From the NCBI GenBank assembly GCA_017311315.1, contig CM029620.1, positions 5,011,779-5,075,778 of the forward strand: a stretch of 64,000 nucleotides of DNA. Direction: 5' to 3'. The DNA is from Dendrocalamus latiflorus (lineage: Eukaryota; Streptophyta; Magnoliopsida; Poales; Poaceae). A program made the position numbers and the translations under genes. Below the pieces are notes generated by a model. The model saw only the letters and a list, made by a program, of their open reading frames with translations. It did no database searches and had not been told where the DNA came from. Shown one piece after another: positions 9,694 to 20,696 of the stretch; position 1 is the stretch's first letter; each line of letters opens with the position of its first letter.

Positions 9694-10336
9694 CCCCCAC
9701 CACTGCACAAGGGCTAAGGTTAGAGACCCATTGCACATTTCTTGAGCCCTAGAGTATTCACTCCACCCTCATTCACACATTGAGCATTAAATTGAGGTGG
9801 TTTTGCAATTAGTGCTAGAATTTTTTAGTTGATCCATTTGGCACTAGAATTGCATTCAAGTGAAGCCCGGATTTATTACTCTTAGTGCTTACCGGCACTT
9901 GGACGATTGGGTGAAGGTTCAATCGGTGATCTTCTCAAGGAGCTTGTGAGAAGGCCCGGTGACTTGTGAAGGTTGAAGCTCACCTACCCGGAGCGGGGAA
10001 GAGCTATCACTAGTGATCGAGGTGTTTCGGCTTAATTCGTGAGCCGGTCCGATTCATTCGGGCTAACCTCAACGTGGATTAGGGGAAACCAGCGAGTTTC
10101 CGATCACCACGGTAAACATCGGTTGTGTTCATCACTTTCTTAGCTTTTGTCTATTTACTTCATTGTGATCATTTGTTTACTTAGAGCTAGGATTGGTACA
10201 CTCTTGACTAGAATTGTGTAGGATTAATTGTTTTACATTCTTGTTATTAAATTTGTGAAGAATTAATCAAGTGAATAAGAAAATTTTAAAAAACCTCCTA
10301 TTTACCCCCCCTCTTGTCGGTATCCTTGATCCTACA

Positions 10337-13222
10337 ACGGTGGTGACCCTCCCCTCCCCCCTCCTCTCTCATTGCCCAGCAGCAGCACCGGCGCCGGAGG
10401 GACACAGATCTGTCTCATCGCCTAGTAGCAGCGCCGGCGCAGGAGAGACGCGGACCAGATTTGTGTCTCTCTAGCACCGATGCTGCGTTGGGTGATTGTA
10501 AAGGAGGGCGGAGGGAGGAGGAAGGGGAGTACCTTACTGGGCGGTGGGGAAGGAGGCGCCACCGAGACGGGATCGGCCAGATGGAGGCGCCGCCGAGAGA
10601 TTGGAGCGGCCAGATGAAGGCGCCACCGGTCGCAGCCAAGGTTCCAGGTATTTCACCGCCTAGGGTTCTTTCTTGAGATCTCTTTATTCTCTGGTTTAGC
10701 CACCAGGCCACCGCCTAGGGTTCGCTCGGGTTCACTTCTTTATTTGGATGCGGCCGTCACCTCCATGCTTAAGGCGTCGCCTTGAGCCTTCCCGACACCA
10801 TACACCGCCTAATTGTCGCCTCGGCGATGCTTTGGTCCTGAGGCGGACGCCATACACGCGCAGGGCAAGACGGGGCGACGCCTTGCCGGCCGGGGGCGCC
10901 TTACTACTTACTAATAAGCTTGGGACTGACATGCACAGATCTTAGATAGAGGTGAATTGATTGGCATAGCCTTCCATTTGGCTGTTTTATGTTGCTCTGG
11001 ATTAATTTTGAATCATTTCTAAATTTTGCATACAATTGTTTAATCAACATTTCCCTTTTATCTAACATAAACACCTTCAAATATTTCATTGTAGTATTGC
11101 TTTCTTAAGTGTTAGTTCACTTAGCTCTGGTATCAGTTTTTATCAAATTGGATTATTACGTTGTTTTTAATATAAGACATTATGTGCGTCCACTTCAAAG
11201 AATCTCGATAAGATGCAGTCCTATCTATGCAAATATTACTTACCATGGCAGCAGCATTTACTATTTGGGATGTGGTCAATGTTAAGTTGGTGACTGGAAT
11301 TGAATCCTTCGTGTTACCGAGGTAGACGCAAGGACATGCAAGGTATATTCTTTGGTGAAACCGGAGATCTCCAATGGTGGCTCAACATGTAGACATGTTT
11401 CTGCAAAAAAAAATGTCTTAGATTTCTCATGTCTGTTGTACTCTCTTTTGTTTATCCTTCGGTAGACCCTTTTTTTAAGGATACTGGTGGATAATTTTTG
11501 AAGTTGTTAATGGGCTTGCTTTTATGTAATTTTCTTAATACGTGTAAGAGAAAATTGATGTTCGTTATATGCTTGGTTTCATGTTTTGATGATATGTACC
11601 ATCCTCTTTTGGAATCCGTTGTAACGCATGGGTACCTTACTAGTGGCTTATGAATTTTGGCTTAAAATTTTGAATTCTGACTATTTACGAAAAAGAGTAT
11701 GGAGAGAAAGATATTCGCGTACGATTTTGACCGATATAAATGAAGTCAGGATAGTGTTTACTATAATCAATTTTGTGAATCTGTCTTAAAAAACACCTCA
11801 TTTAAAAGTTAGTTACTGTAGCATAAACCAAAATCCATAAATCTAAAGCTCAAAAGAACCTGCATTTGGTGAACTGGTTGGGATGCGGCTTCCCTGTCCT
11901 TTTTCCTATTTCCATCGGTGTCTCCGTCTGTATATATTCACCCACATATGGAAGCAATGCGAATAGGCATTTACAGATATAGCAGGAGCACTCGAACGAG
12001 CACGAAGCTAGCAGGGTTCGTGGATGGCTGGTATGAACCAACAGATCGAGTTGATGACGTGAGATGAAGAGAAAGAAGTCCCAAATTTAAGCAGAAGCTT
12101 CTTTTATATCCAAGCTTGTGATCGCCAAGGGGAACCGCAATGATCATTAGATCCATGATGGACATTGATGACAGGAGTGTGCCCAGAAGTTTGAGCACCC
12201 AGTGCAGATGCGAGAGGCGAGATGGGGGATGATCTGTATGCAGTTCTTCTCCCAGCTCGCACCAGACGGGCTTACTCCTGTCTCCAATGGCGAGTACCTC
12301 CAAAACAAAAGAAAAGGAAATAAATAATCATTAGAGTTCTTTGCGGCCACAAAGTATATACATGTCAAATAACTCGTGTTGTCGAGCAATCGACACAACC
12401 AATCAATACAACTAGAAGTAGAAATAATCACATAATTAAACAATTCAAAAGTAATAGAATAACTAGATACAAGATGTAGAGAGAGTAATTCAGTGATCTT
12501 CTTTATTTTAATATTCTTTTATATAAATTACAATAACCCCTCCCTAATATTTATAGCTTAAGTCCTTTTGATATATACCCATATATCTTCTTCTTCTTCG
12601 GGACAAGTCAAAACCGACAATACCACTGGGAATAGGAAAAGGGGACACATAAGCCGTATCCCAACAAGTTCGCCGAAAAAGGTTAAGGTAGTAGGGGTGT
12701 ACTGATCTCTTGTGCTCGTCAAGAGAAAATTGGAGTTTATTGGATTGTTTAAGGGACAGGAAGTATCATTTCATGCATGCTCGCTGACAAGTACAACATG
12801 ACACAGAACAAATAGAGATCAGCTTAACTTCTAGCGTAATCACGCATTTTGTCTCCGCTAATTAAATACTAACCCGAGATCAAATCCAAGCATATATGTC
12901 TGGGTTCAGTGGTGCAACTTTTGTTCGCCAATCAGAACAAAGTCAAAACTAACCACCCCAACTCTTAGTCAATATCATTGGCCAAATCCTCGCCGCTTGG
13001 CCACTGGAATAGTCTAAATATATGGTCCTCATTACTCGCTCAAAACCGAATATTTTATATTTTGAATTAATTATATATGTCATTGCTTCCGGTACAGTAT
13101 CATGTACGGCATACACTATTACACATAGATTGCTTCTTTTTTTGCCCATAAGAAGTTAAGAACAGCTTGTACGCCGCAAGATCAACAACACTTAGATAAT
13201 TGGTAGCTAGCTAGGTACGGCT
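10337..13222. other. Intergenic region, no supported gene
   Basis: The first 400 bp are GC-rich and resemble an untranslated leader (CCGGCG-rich with a possible splice donor near 10648), but no protein is recognisable. From 10.9 to 13.2 kb the DNA is AT-rich with only short, unconvincing reading frames. The last few hundred bases form the upstream region of the ATL gene. I see no clear TATA box in the last 100 bp. Confidence 0.5.
10770..10885. repeat. Possible small inverted-repeat element (MITE)
   Basis: The ends are imperfect inverted repeats: taaggcgtcgcc at the left and ggcgacgccttg at the right, enclosing about 90 bp of GC-rich sequence. No clear target duplication was found, so the call is tentative. 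Confidence 0.4.
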
Positions 13223-13762
13223 ATGTTCTTCTCTGGGCTCTCGTACCACCGGGGTGCTCGTGAGGCCGACCCGCACGATGGCAGGGACCACAGCCTAGTG
13301 GTGCTCCTCACCTTCGCCATCTTCTTCTTCTTCATCCTCCTCTACCTCTTCGCCGGCGTCGTCTGGGCCTCCGTCGTCACTGCCTGCGCCGTCGCGCTCT
13401 CGTTCTGCTACCTCAGCGTTCGGCGGCGCACCGCGTCGAGACGTGCCGCGGCCGACGCCGGCCTGCGTGTGGGTCGGAGCAACGGTGGATTGGATCCCGC
13501 CGTTGTGTCCGCGATTCCGACGTTCGCGTACAAGAGGGAGCGTGGTGGTGACGCCGCTGGCGCTGGGTCAGGAGGGTGGGCGCAGTGCGTGATATGCCTG
13601 GGGCTCGTGAAGGTCGGCGAGGTGGTCCGGCGGCTGCCGGCGTGCAAGCATCTGTTCCACGCGGAGTGCGTCGACATGTGGCTGCGCTCGCACTCGACGT
13701 GCCCCATCTGCCGTGCCGTCGTCGAGCTCACGGCCGACGGACGTTCTGAGCCGCCAGTTTGA
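13223..13762 (+). CDS. ATL-family RING-H2 E3 ubiquitin ligase
   Basis: The gene is a single exon of 179 residues. It has a hydrophobic N-terminal region (about residues 24-66) that could give one or two membrane spans, a basic stretch after it (RRRTASRR), the ATL signature GLD at 89-91 (GGLDPAVVSAIPTF), and a C-terminal RING-H2 finger. The finger ligands are C122, C125, C141, H143, H146, C149, C160 and C163, with the exact ATL spacing CX2CX15CX1HX2HX2CX10CX2C and the conserved tryptophan W153. Such proteins are membrane-anchored E3 ligases that recruit E2 enzymes, often in defence or stress signalling. The target here is unknown. High GC, no introns and an unbroken frame fit a functional grass ATL gene. 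The start is the first in-frame ATG and gives a family-typical length. Confidence 0.92.
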   Translation: MFFSGLSYHRGAREADPHDGRDHSLVVLLTFAIFFFFILLYLFAGVVWASVVTACAVALSFCYLSVRRRTASRRAAADAGLRVGRSNGGLDPAVVSAIPTFAYKRERGGDAAGAGSGGWAQCVICLGLVKVGEVVRRLPACKHLFHAECVDMWLRSHSTCPICRAVVELTADGRSEPPV

Positions 13763-13860
13763 CGGACGTTCTGTGCCATTGGAGGTTGTTAGAGACTTAG
13801 AGGTAGCCGTGACGGACGTTCTGTGCCATTGGAGGTTGTTAGAGACTTAGAGGTAGCCGT
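13761..13860 (+). repeat. Perfect 50-bp tandem duplication after the ATL stop codon
   Basis: Two identical 50-bp units, 13761-13810 and 13811-13860, start with gacggacgttctgtgcc. The first unit overlaps the stop codon region. The first ten bases also resemble coding sequence just upstream (gacggacgttctgag), so the duplication seems to have grown from the gene's end. It lies in the presumed 3' UTR. Confidence 0.95.
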
Positions 13861-15003
13861 GTAAGTTGTAGTTATTTGAGATTACAGCGTTTTGAGATGA
13901 AGCGTGAGATTATAGCATCTGTTTATCTGTTGCTCCGCAATGCCTTCCTTGCCATTTTTGTCTTTGTATGTATATTTTCTCCACTTCACAATGTTAGTCC
14001 TAGCTATAGTCAGTAGCAGCTGGACTAGAAATCTGTGAAAAGTGGGGCAAACATGAAACATATTAGGGAAGGAGATCAACATGTCGATCTGAAGCAATAC
14101 GATCAACAAGAATTTGCAGAGCAACGATGATCAACAAGGAATCACAGAGTAGATGGATTGGATGTGCAAATTAGCAACAACTGATGCGGGGAAGGTAAAA
14201 GTGTGTAAAGGTAGACATAGGTACAAGTATTGGATGCGTGTGTTCTTCGCCCGGATGCCCCTTCCTCGGTTTATACAGTCATCTGCTCCACAATCTTTGA
14301 TTGAAACCATAGCTGTTAATTCTATTCGGAGGCCATTCTGGCTTGCTTCTTACTATAGAATGCGCATGTACCGGTTCATTTCCGGTGTACCGTTTTAGAT
14401 TTTAATATTTTAAAATAATAATATATTTATTCATAAGTATATTTATGTAATTACATGGACACATAATTTCACTTAGAATCTCACTTTAAATACATAAGCA
14501 TAGCATAAAAATAAGAGATTACTTCTATTATGCCCAGTACCGGAATGGGTGGAGTGACCAATTCCAGCTGGAATGGTCGGTATTGAGGCCAATACGGGAA
14601 TGGGTGGAGTGACCAATTCTAGCCGGAATGGTCAGTAATTAAGGCCAATACGGGATTGATCCTGTTGTATACTGTTTTGGGTGCTGATATGATATGTTCT
14701 AACTATTTTGATCAGTACTGGAATGGAATTGATGAGTTTGATTGAAATTCTTTTGCCGATCGGTATCATGTAAGATCCAATTTTCTATCTCTGTCACTTA
14801 ACTTTCCATATCTATCTCCGGATGATACCAATCTTACATGATACTCCGCCTTCCATTCAGTTACTTATATGTTCCAATCGATCATCTCTGTCACTGGCGC
14901 TTCTATTTCAAACCGTTATTTCCTTAACTGCTGCTTCTTTCCGTAGAGGCTACTATACTGCCAAATTTAGGTGACAATGCCTAGGATTCTAGACTTTCTA
15001 GTA
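13861..15003. other. Intergenic region with a 55-bp tandem repeat
   Basis: No gene is supported here. About two copies of a 55-bp unit (14539-14593, 14594-14649; ggaatgggtggagtgacc core) lie in it. A 12-bp inverted repeat (atcatgtaagat / atcttacatgat) with a loop of about 55 bp lies near 14768-14845. Confidence 0.6.
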
Positions 15004-15011
15004 GTCTCGCC

Positions 15012-15215
15012 TAGAGCTAGGAGTTTGATCGTGTCGTGCCAGCACGGCATGGACCCACTATACTTCGAGTCGCTTCGTGCCATGCCGGCTCAGTCCAGTC
15101 ATCCTGTCGTGCCATGCCTTGTTGGCCTGCCTCGTCTTCAGCCAGACCCAAGCACGGCCCAAAATCCACTATGCCGGTGTTCATGCCATGCTAGCCCAAG
15201 GTCAGTCCGAAGTAA
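15012..15215. repeat. Left TIR and subterminal repeats of hAT element
   Basis: Repeated gtgccatgc / gcacggc words in both orientations follow the TIR. They mirror the repeats at 18960-19183 and probably include transposase-binding sites, as in other plant hAT elements. Confidence 0.7.
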
Positions 15216-15451
15216 CTATACATGACGAAGGCGGCGACGATGATGGTGGCGGCGGCCACCATCTTCCTTTCCCTCGTACCCGCATCGTTAAAAACTAGTT
15301 GAAATTGAATTAGTTGCATAAAAACATAGGCACGCAACGACCTAAATATTTCAGAAAAGTGAAATTTCCTTGATATTTTAAAAATACAATGTTACTATCT
15401 CGTTAAAAAATTTATGCCCCAAAGTGGGGTTCCTCGAGTAAGGAAAAAAGT

Positions 15452-15486
<35 letters not shown>

Positions 15487-15559
15487 CACTAACTATAACA
15501 ACATACGTATATAGTATCTACTCATCAATGTCTACGTTGTTCATGCGTTCGAGGTCAGC

Positions 15560-17714
15560 GTACACCTACACAATTTCAGGATCCTCTAATTGATGTTGTT
15601 GCCGCTCTTTAGCTAATTTCCAATCTTTGGCGCATGTGATTACCTCCACCATCTTGGTCGTGAGAGATGATATCATTTCTTCGATTATTCTCCTTACCGT
15701 GCTAAACGTCGCTTCTGAAGAGATGGTGGACACCGGCACCAGGAGAACATCCCGTACGAAATGTGGTAGTACAGAAAATATCCGCTTGTTGTGCTTCCAC
15801 CACTCGAGTAAGTCTATCTTGCCTCCACCAATAAGATTAGGATCAATATTTACAAAATCATTCTCCAAGTACTAGTCCAATTCTAAGATAGAATTCCACT
15901 TGGAGGCTGCCTGAGGCTAAGAGGACGAAGAAGTAGACTTGTCCTTTAGCTTCTTCTATAAGTGTGATGTCAAACTTGTCGTTCCTTGTTGCGTCTACTG
16001 TGAGGACTCCGATCTTGCATTGCTGCCAAACTTGTCATAATACATACGAAAAACACGAAAAATCTCCTCTTTGACATATGCGTAAGCTTTCGAATACTAA
16101 AAACCAAGGCATTCACCTATTCCCTCCATACCAACCTGTAAACTTACCAACTTTTTCGTAGGATAAAAAAATGATAGCAAAGCAATACAAGTGTCAAATA
16201 GAACCAAAATATTTAATAAATTTTTCCTCCATTGCTATGACAGCATGGCCTAAAAGAGATCCTCCTTAAATTTGACAATTTTGTCTGCAATTAACCAAAT
16301 ATATTTTATAACCAAGCAAGAGGTAGGATAATAAACACCAAATAAAACATTTGTTGCTTTATAAAAAAGGTCTTAAAAACTCTAAAAAACGACTAGCAAT
16401 CCACTATACTGAATTAGTAACTACCAATTCATTATTTTGAGAATTAGCATTGACAAAAACAGATATAACATGTTTGTACCCTTGTAGCTTCTTTAACATG
16501 ATATATGCTGAGTTCCACCTCATCTTCATGTCAAGACCGAATTTTCTTAGCTCTTTTCCATTGGCTGCACAGTACTCCACGAATCTGGCTACCACTTATG
16601 GGGAACTTGTGAGGTAACGAATGGCATCATGGATACTGTTCAAATATGCAGCAATTGCTTACATACCATCTTGAATAACAAGGTTCAAGATGTGGCATTC
16701 ACATCTCTGGTGGAGGACATAATCACCAATATATGTTCACAACCTTAGGGTGACGATGTTCACAACTATTGTGTTTGCCGATGCGTTATCAAGAGTTATA
16801 TAAATAATTTTATTATCTATCTTAAAATCATCAAATACGTGTAGTATACGCTCGGCAATGGCCTCTCCCGTGTGTGATTCATTTATTACTTTAAATCCTA
16901 TGACTATCTTGTTTAGTTTATAATTATCGTCTAAACAAAGGGCTACAACACTAAGTAGGCACTTATCTGGTGTGATGATGTCTAAATATCTCAGAATACA
17001 ACAAAAGAAAACTGAACTTATTGGAATAGTTCTTTCAGTTCTACTACTTCTTTTTGATACATCTGTAAAATATCAGATGTAGTAGTTCTCCTACTAATAT
17101 GTTGGTACTGTGGGAAAAAGCTACGTTGGATCATTCTTTTGAATGCATGACTTTCACCCATCCTAATCGGTTGATCTTCTGAAACAATATATCTAGCAAT
17201 TTTCTCACGGCAGAAAGCGGGTTGTATACCCAAGTATTAGACAATATTTCATAGTTTAGTTGCATTTGTACTCCTCTTCCTCCCCCTTGGCCATGTGCTG
17301 CCATCTTGCGTAAGCATACATGTAGTACCGGTTTAAGTGCACTGTCCTTACAACTGTATGAGCAGTCAATTTAGCATTGCAATAATTACAAGTTACGATT
17401 TCTAACGTTTCGCCGTCTCAGATTTCCTGGCTCTAGGTCATGTGTTTCCAGTAATTTGCCCTTCATCCAGACCCACCAATGTTGCCGTTCGCGGGCTGGC
17501 GAGGGAACTCTGGACTCCCCATTGGCTCTAGACCGCCTTGGTACTCTTCGTAGCCCTCTGTACCGTCCATATGATGGTCATCCATGCCGTAGTCTCTCAT
17601 GCTTGCTGAGAGCCGACGAGCATCAATGGGAGTTGGAGCCGGAGGAGGACTAGGGGAGCGACAGTGGGTGCTTAGTCTCCCTGCTGCCCTTTTCATGCTT
17701 CGACTCCTCTGCAT
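15560..17714 (-). pseudogene. hAT transposase, degenerate
   Basis: Minus-strand fragments in order spell a hAT transposase: a BED-type zinc finger near 17280-17400 (CNYCNAKL, later RWQHMAKG); a helical segment at 17018-17233; the catalytic region at about 16640-16960 with DNASANTIVVNIV and CHILNLVIQDGM; a segment at 16404-16595 with KFGLDMKMRWNSAY; and the C-terminal dimerisation domain at 15566-15868 with DLLEWWKHN and VPVSTISSEATFSTVRRI. In a live element the protein would bind the ends and cut and paste the DNA. Stops and frame changes separate the blocks, so no functional enzyme can be made. The extreme N-terminus (to 17714) is less certain. Confidence 0.88.
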
Positions 17715-18089
17715 GCCGCTCGGGAGCTCTTTGGTATTCCGACTCCTTGGTAGTATAGTGGATGGATGGTGAATAAATAGGGAGTATAAAGGGATGTTGA
17801 AGAAATAAGGAGTGTAGAGGGATTTTGAAGAAATGAGAGATTGGATAGCTTGTGAAGAAATGAGAGAAGCGAAGTGAATTTATAGGCATCAGCTCTCGAA
17901 CGTTGCTCTTCTGAACGTTGCTCTCCCGAACGTTGCGCTCGAACATTTCTCCCGATTCCCGAACATTGCTTCTTAGTTCTGACCATTGCGTGTATCTTTC
18001 AGAGACTACACTCATCAGTCTTATCTCTCTAAGAAAATGATTGTCCTTTCGGAGACAGCTATCTTCAAATGCTCCTAACTCTCATCCCT

Positions 18090-18540
18090 CCCCAACCTTA
18101 TTCACTCAATACTCTCTCATCTCTCCTCCCTTTCCCTTAGGCGCTCTCTCATCTCTCCACTCTCCTCTCTCTCTCTCACTCAGAATCACTCCTCTCATAT
18201 CTCCACTCTCTCCCCTCCCCGCTGCCACCCTTCCCTTCCCCCACCGGCTACCTCCCTCCCCTGTTCCCTCCCCCATCATCTCACTCCCCTCCCTGGTCGC
18301 CACCCTCCCCTCCCCCCATCGGCCACCTCCCTCCCCTCCCATCCCCACCGCCTCCCTCCCCTTCCCTCCCATCCCTGTCGCCTCCCTCCCCTCCCCACCA
18401 TCTTCCCTCCCCTCACCACCCTACCGCCTCCCCTCCCTTTCCCCCACTGGCAGCCTCCCTCCACCCACCGGCCGCCTCCCTCCCCTCCCGCCACCTGCCG
18501 GCTCCCTCCCCTTTCCCCAGCTTCCACCCTCCCAACGGTA
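18090..18540 (-). repeat. Polypyrimidine tract; G-rich on minus strand
   Basis: About 450 bp consist mostly of ccctccc runs interrupted by short caccgg/gcc words. On the minus strand this gives many closely spaced G3-5 runs able to form G-quadruplexes. It sits between the transposase and the captured gene fragment. The long open frames through it are compositional and not genes. Confidence 0.8.
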
Positions 18541-18545
18541 GGTTG

Positions 18546-18797
18546 ACCGTCGAGGAGTTCTACACGTGGCATGGTGTCGCGCACACGTCCTCCACCTTCG
18601 TTAACCTGCAGGGGCTCCACATCCTCACCCAACACTGGGTCCCCAGCTGCGGCGCTCCCGTCCTCAGCGCCATCGTCATCGTCGACGGCTTCACCGGCAA
18701 GTCTAGCTGGATGGCCTAGCTCACCACCATGCACTTCGTCAAGGCCGGGTTTGCCGTCGCCGTCGTCGACCACCAGTGACACAACTTCTTTGATCTG
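18546..18797 (+). pseudogene. Captured alpha/beta-hydrolase (monoglyceride lipase-like) exon
   Basis: One frame reads FYTWHGVAHTSSTFVNLQGL, then LTQHWVP, then DGFTGKSSW, and finally FVKAGFAVAVVDHQ. This is the start of the plant serine-hydrolase/monoglyceride-lipase type of alpha/beta hydrolase (strand, oxyanion-loop HGF-like motif, next strand). In-frame TAG and TGA codons interrupt it, and the usual HGFTG histidine is Asp. The homology stops at a splice-donor-like ctg|gta at 18797/18798, suggesting genomic DNA with the intron start was captured. It lies inside the hAT element, opposite in strand to the transposase. The catalytic Ser-Asp-His region is not included, so it has no enzymatic function. 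Confidence 0.72.
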
Positions 18798-18959
18798 GTA
18801 TACTCCTCCTCTAGTCCTCTACTCTCCCTCTCTCTACTCTATGATGGTTTGTAGGGATTGGGGAATCCATAGGATGGTGATGGGATTACGGGAGTGCGAC
18901 GGGAGGCGGGAGGCCAAGTCCGAGTTGGCCGCGAGCGCTGGCGTGCCAGCTGTGCCTCC

Positions 18960-19183
18960 TCGTGCTGGCTGTGCTCACTGGGCCAGGCCGGCCTGAGCAC
19001 GACATAATATGGCGTGTTGTGCTGTGCCGCCCGATGGGCCAGCTTTCGAGACCCGACCCGGTCCACCATTCATGCTACGCCGGCACATCCTGCCACATGG
19101 CGTGCTCGTACTGTGCTTGGGCCGTGCTGGGCCAGCCAGGCCTTGGGCTAGCACGGATAAGCCTGGCCCAACTCCTAACTCTA
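18960..19183. repeat. Right TIR and subterminal repeats of hAT element
   Basis: Alternating gggcc, gtgctg and gcacg words lead to the right TIR. They are the counterpart of the left-end repeats. Confidence 0.7.
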
Positions 19184-19191
19184 GTCTCGCC

Positions 19192-19572
19192 CGATCACAC
19201 AAGGGAAACTTGCATTGGATTGCAGGGTTGTGAGTGTCCTTAAGAAATAAGTGATGATTATGTCCCTATGTGCAGGCCAAATCGGTCAGTTGTATGTAGT
19301 CAAGAGCTCACCTTCTTCCATTGTAGGCACCGAAATCGGAATTTTCCCGATTTCTACGGTGAATTGTTTCCTATGTAATTATTACAAAATTACTATAAAA
19401 CTCCTCTGAAACTCATGCATTCTAAACAGGGTTTTAAGGTGTATACACACCTCATATGCTCCTTAAACTACATAAAGGTGGTGCTCGGTTGAGTTGAATT
19501 ATTGTGGTTTATGGCTGAATTTCACTGTAGCTGGCTGAAAGTGCACTATAGCTGATGGTGGCTTATTTGTCA
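19192..19572. other. Spacer between hAT element and Helitron
   Basis: About 380 bp with no recognisable gene or repeat ends; AT-rich. It shows that the two gene-capturing elements are separate insertions. Confidence 0.6.
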
Positions 19573-19601
19573 CTAGTAGTGTGCCCGTGCTAACGCTACG
19601 G
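19573..19601 (-). other. Helitron 3' terminus and hairpin
   Basis: On the minus strand, CCGTAGCGTTAGCACGG can fold as CCGT/ACGG plus GC/GC around GTTA with one bulged A. It is followed by GCACACTACTAG and the host T. The hairpin-to-end distance of about 12 nt fits the family, and the bulge suggests some decay from a perfect stem. Confidence 0.82.
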
Positions 19602-19794
19602 TAAAATACAAAACAAGATAAAATTTGTAAAAAATAAAACGAACAATCAAATTATTAAGATTCACGTCTCATATATTGTATAACCAAATATTTTTTGTCA
19701 CATAATGAATGTCACATAACGACTGATCCTTTGAGGAGGCGACAACATCATTGGACTCACCCACCGACGACTTTCTCCATTCCCACATCATTGA

Positions 19795-20190
19795 CAGCGA
19801 AGGCGAGCGCCTCGGTGACGTAGAGCTGGAAGGCGTTGGCGGCGTCGCGGTCGAAGGAGGCTGCGGCGCAGAGCGGCGCCTCCTGGCGAGTGACGCGGAT
19901 CTGGCGCGCGATGAGGTCGTCCATGGTCATCTTCTTGCCGAAGGAGCCGGCGGGGGAGAGGCCTTTGGGCGGCGGCGGCTGGGAGGAGCGCGCGTCGGAC
20001 GGGTAGGAGAGGTAGACGAAGGAGCCGTTGGCGAGGTTCAGGGAGGCGAGCCGGGCGGCCGGGTCGGAGAGCAGCAGCGGCGGGGCGGCGGCGGCCTAGG
20101 GCAGGAGGAGGGCCGGGTCGAGGGAGAAGCGCTGGAGATGGACGGGCACGGTGACGCGCTCTGCGATGAGGCCCGATCCAACGACTTTGT
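19795..20190 (-). pseudogene. NPL4: Captured NPL4-like exon fragment
   Basis: The minus strand encodes the N-terminal part of plant NPL4 (nuclear protein localisation 4, cofactor of the CDC48/UFD1 ubiquitin segregase). It reads LIAERVTVPVHLQRFSLDP, then SLNLANGSFVYLSYP, then FGKKMTMDDLIARQIRVTRQ and EAPLCAAASFDRDAANAF. It starts inside the ubiquitin-like fold, lacks the first residues, and ends after ALAFAV. An in-frame TAG at 20096-20098 breaks it. The zinc-finger and MPN domains of NPL4 are absent. It is the last captured piece before the Helitron 3' end. Confidence 0.82.
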
Positions 20191-20199
20191 GCATCTGCA

Positions 20200-20410
20200 C
20201 GAGACAAGACTACATCTACACTGTTTCCATCAACATCTACGCTTATCTCAAACCTTTTGGGACTCTTTTCGGGCCCATGTCCACTGGCACTCTTTTCCAT
20301 CAACATCTACAACTGCACTGGGACTCTTTTCTCCATCTTCGGCCAATGCATCCGTGAGGATACCAAGTCTACATGCATGCTCACCAGCGGAAGGTGGAAA
20401 CTTTCATTAG
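20200..20410 (-). other. Unidentified Helitron segment, possible further captured exon
   Basis: A minus-strand stretch reads GEKSPSAVVDVDGKECQW, then after a frame change EISVDVDGNSVDVVLSRAD. A short internal direct repeat (tagatgttgatggaaa) occurs twice. It looks protein-coding in composition but I cannot assign it to a family. Confidence 0.35.
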
Positions 20411-20696
20411 TTCAGTTAAATAAACAAAAATAAACTTTTAAGTACATTTCAAACTGTCATGCATATTTATTTTGAAATTGCTACAGTAGTCAATAGCACA
20501 CAGCCACACCTTCTAAGTCGTAAGCAAATAATATAATGATAACACAAAACTCCTTTAGTTGGTATAAATAAATTTACAGTGGCAGCATCATGCTACATAG
20601 GAGAAGGACGCAAAGATGATTGGGTACATAATAAGCATATATAACATGATTTATCAACATAATTGTATCCAAAGCATAGAAATCAAATTGACTTAC

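Larger units (their letters stand above)
1..10336 (+). mobile_element. Ty1-copia Sirevirus LTR retrotransposon, 3' part
   Basis: The window opens inside a Sirevirus-lineage copia element. In order it has integrase, then (after a nested insertion) reverse transcriptase and RNase H, an extra envelope-like ORF, a stretch with repeated polypurine tracts, and a long 3' LTR. An additional ORF after pol and multiple polypurine tracts are known Sirevirus hallmarks. The pol and extra ORFs flanking the insertion have no stops, so the copy is fairly young. Its 5' LTR, gag and protease lie left of the window. The bases after the LTR (10337-10341, acggt) would be one target-site duplication, but its partner cannot be seen. 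Confidence 0.9.
8630..10336 (+). repeat. Sirevirus 3' LTR
   Basis: The LTR is 1707 bp, begins TGAAAGCATC right after the polypurine tract and ends ...GATCCTACA after a C-rich run (accccccctcttg) characteristic of this family. It contains a dense array of short palindromes (8998-9640), a TATA box at 9686-9693 and a transcribed leader after it. Confidence 0.88.
15012..19183 (-). mobile_element. hAT-superfamily DNA transposon with captured host DNA
   Basis: The element is bounded by an 8-bp perfect target-site duplication GTCTCGCC (15004-15011 and 19184-19191) and by terminal inverted repeats TAGAGCTAGGAGTT (left) and TAGAGTTAGGAGTT (right, reversed), matching at 13 of 14 bases. It is 4172 bp. 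Both ends carry subterminal gcacggc/gggcc-rich repeats. The interior holds a decayed minus-strand hAT transposase, a C-rich tract and a plus-strand fragment of an alpha/beta-hydrolase gene. The 8-bp duplication, TIR type and transposase together make the class secure. Confidence 0.92.

Noticed and set aside
11850..13149. Short minus-strand frames upstream of the ATL gene
   Set aside because: No family resemblance, and they sit in AT-rich sequence likely to be ATL upstream DNA.
18041..18541. 166-codon Pro/Ser/Leu-rich frame
   Set aside because: A product of the ccctccc tract inside the hAT element; no conserved domain.
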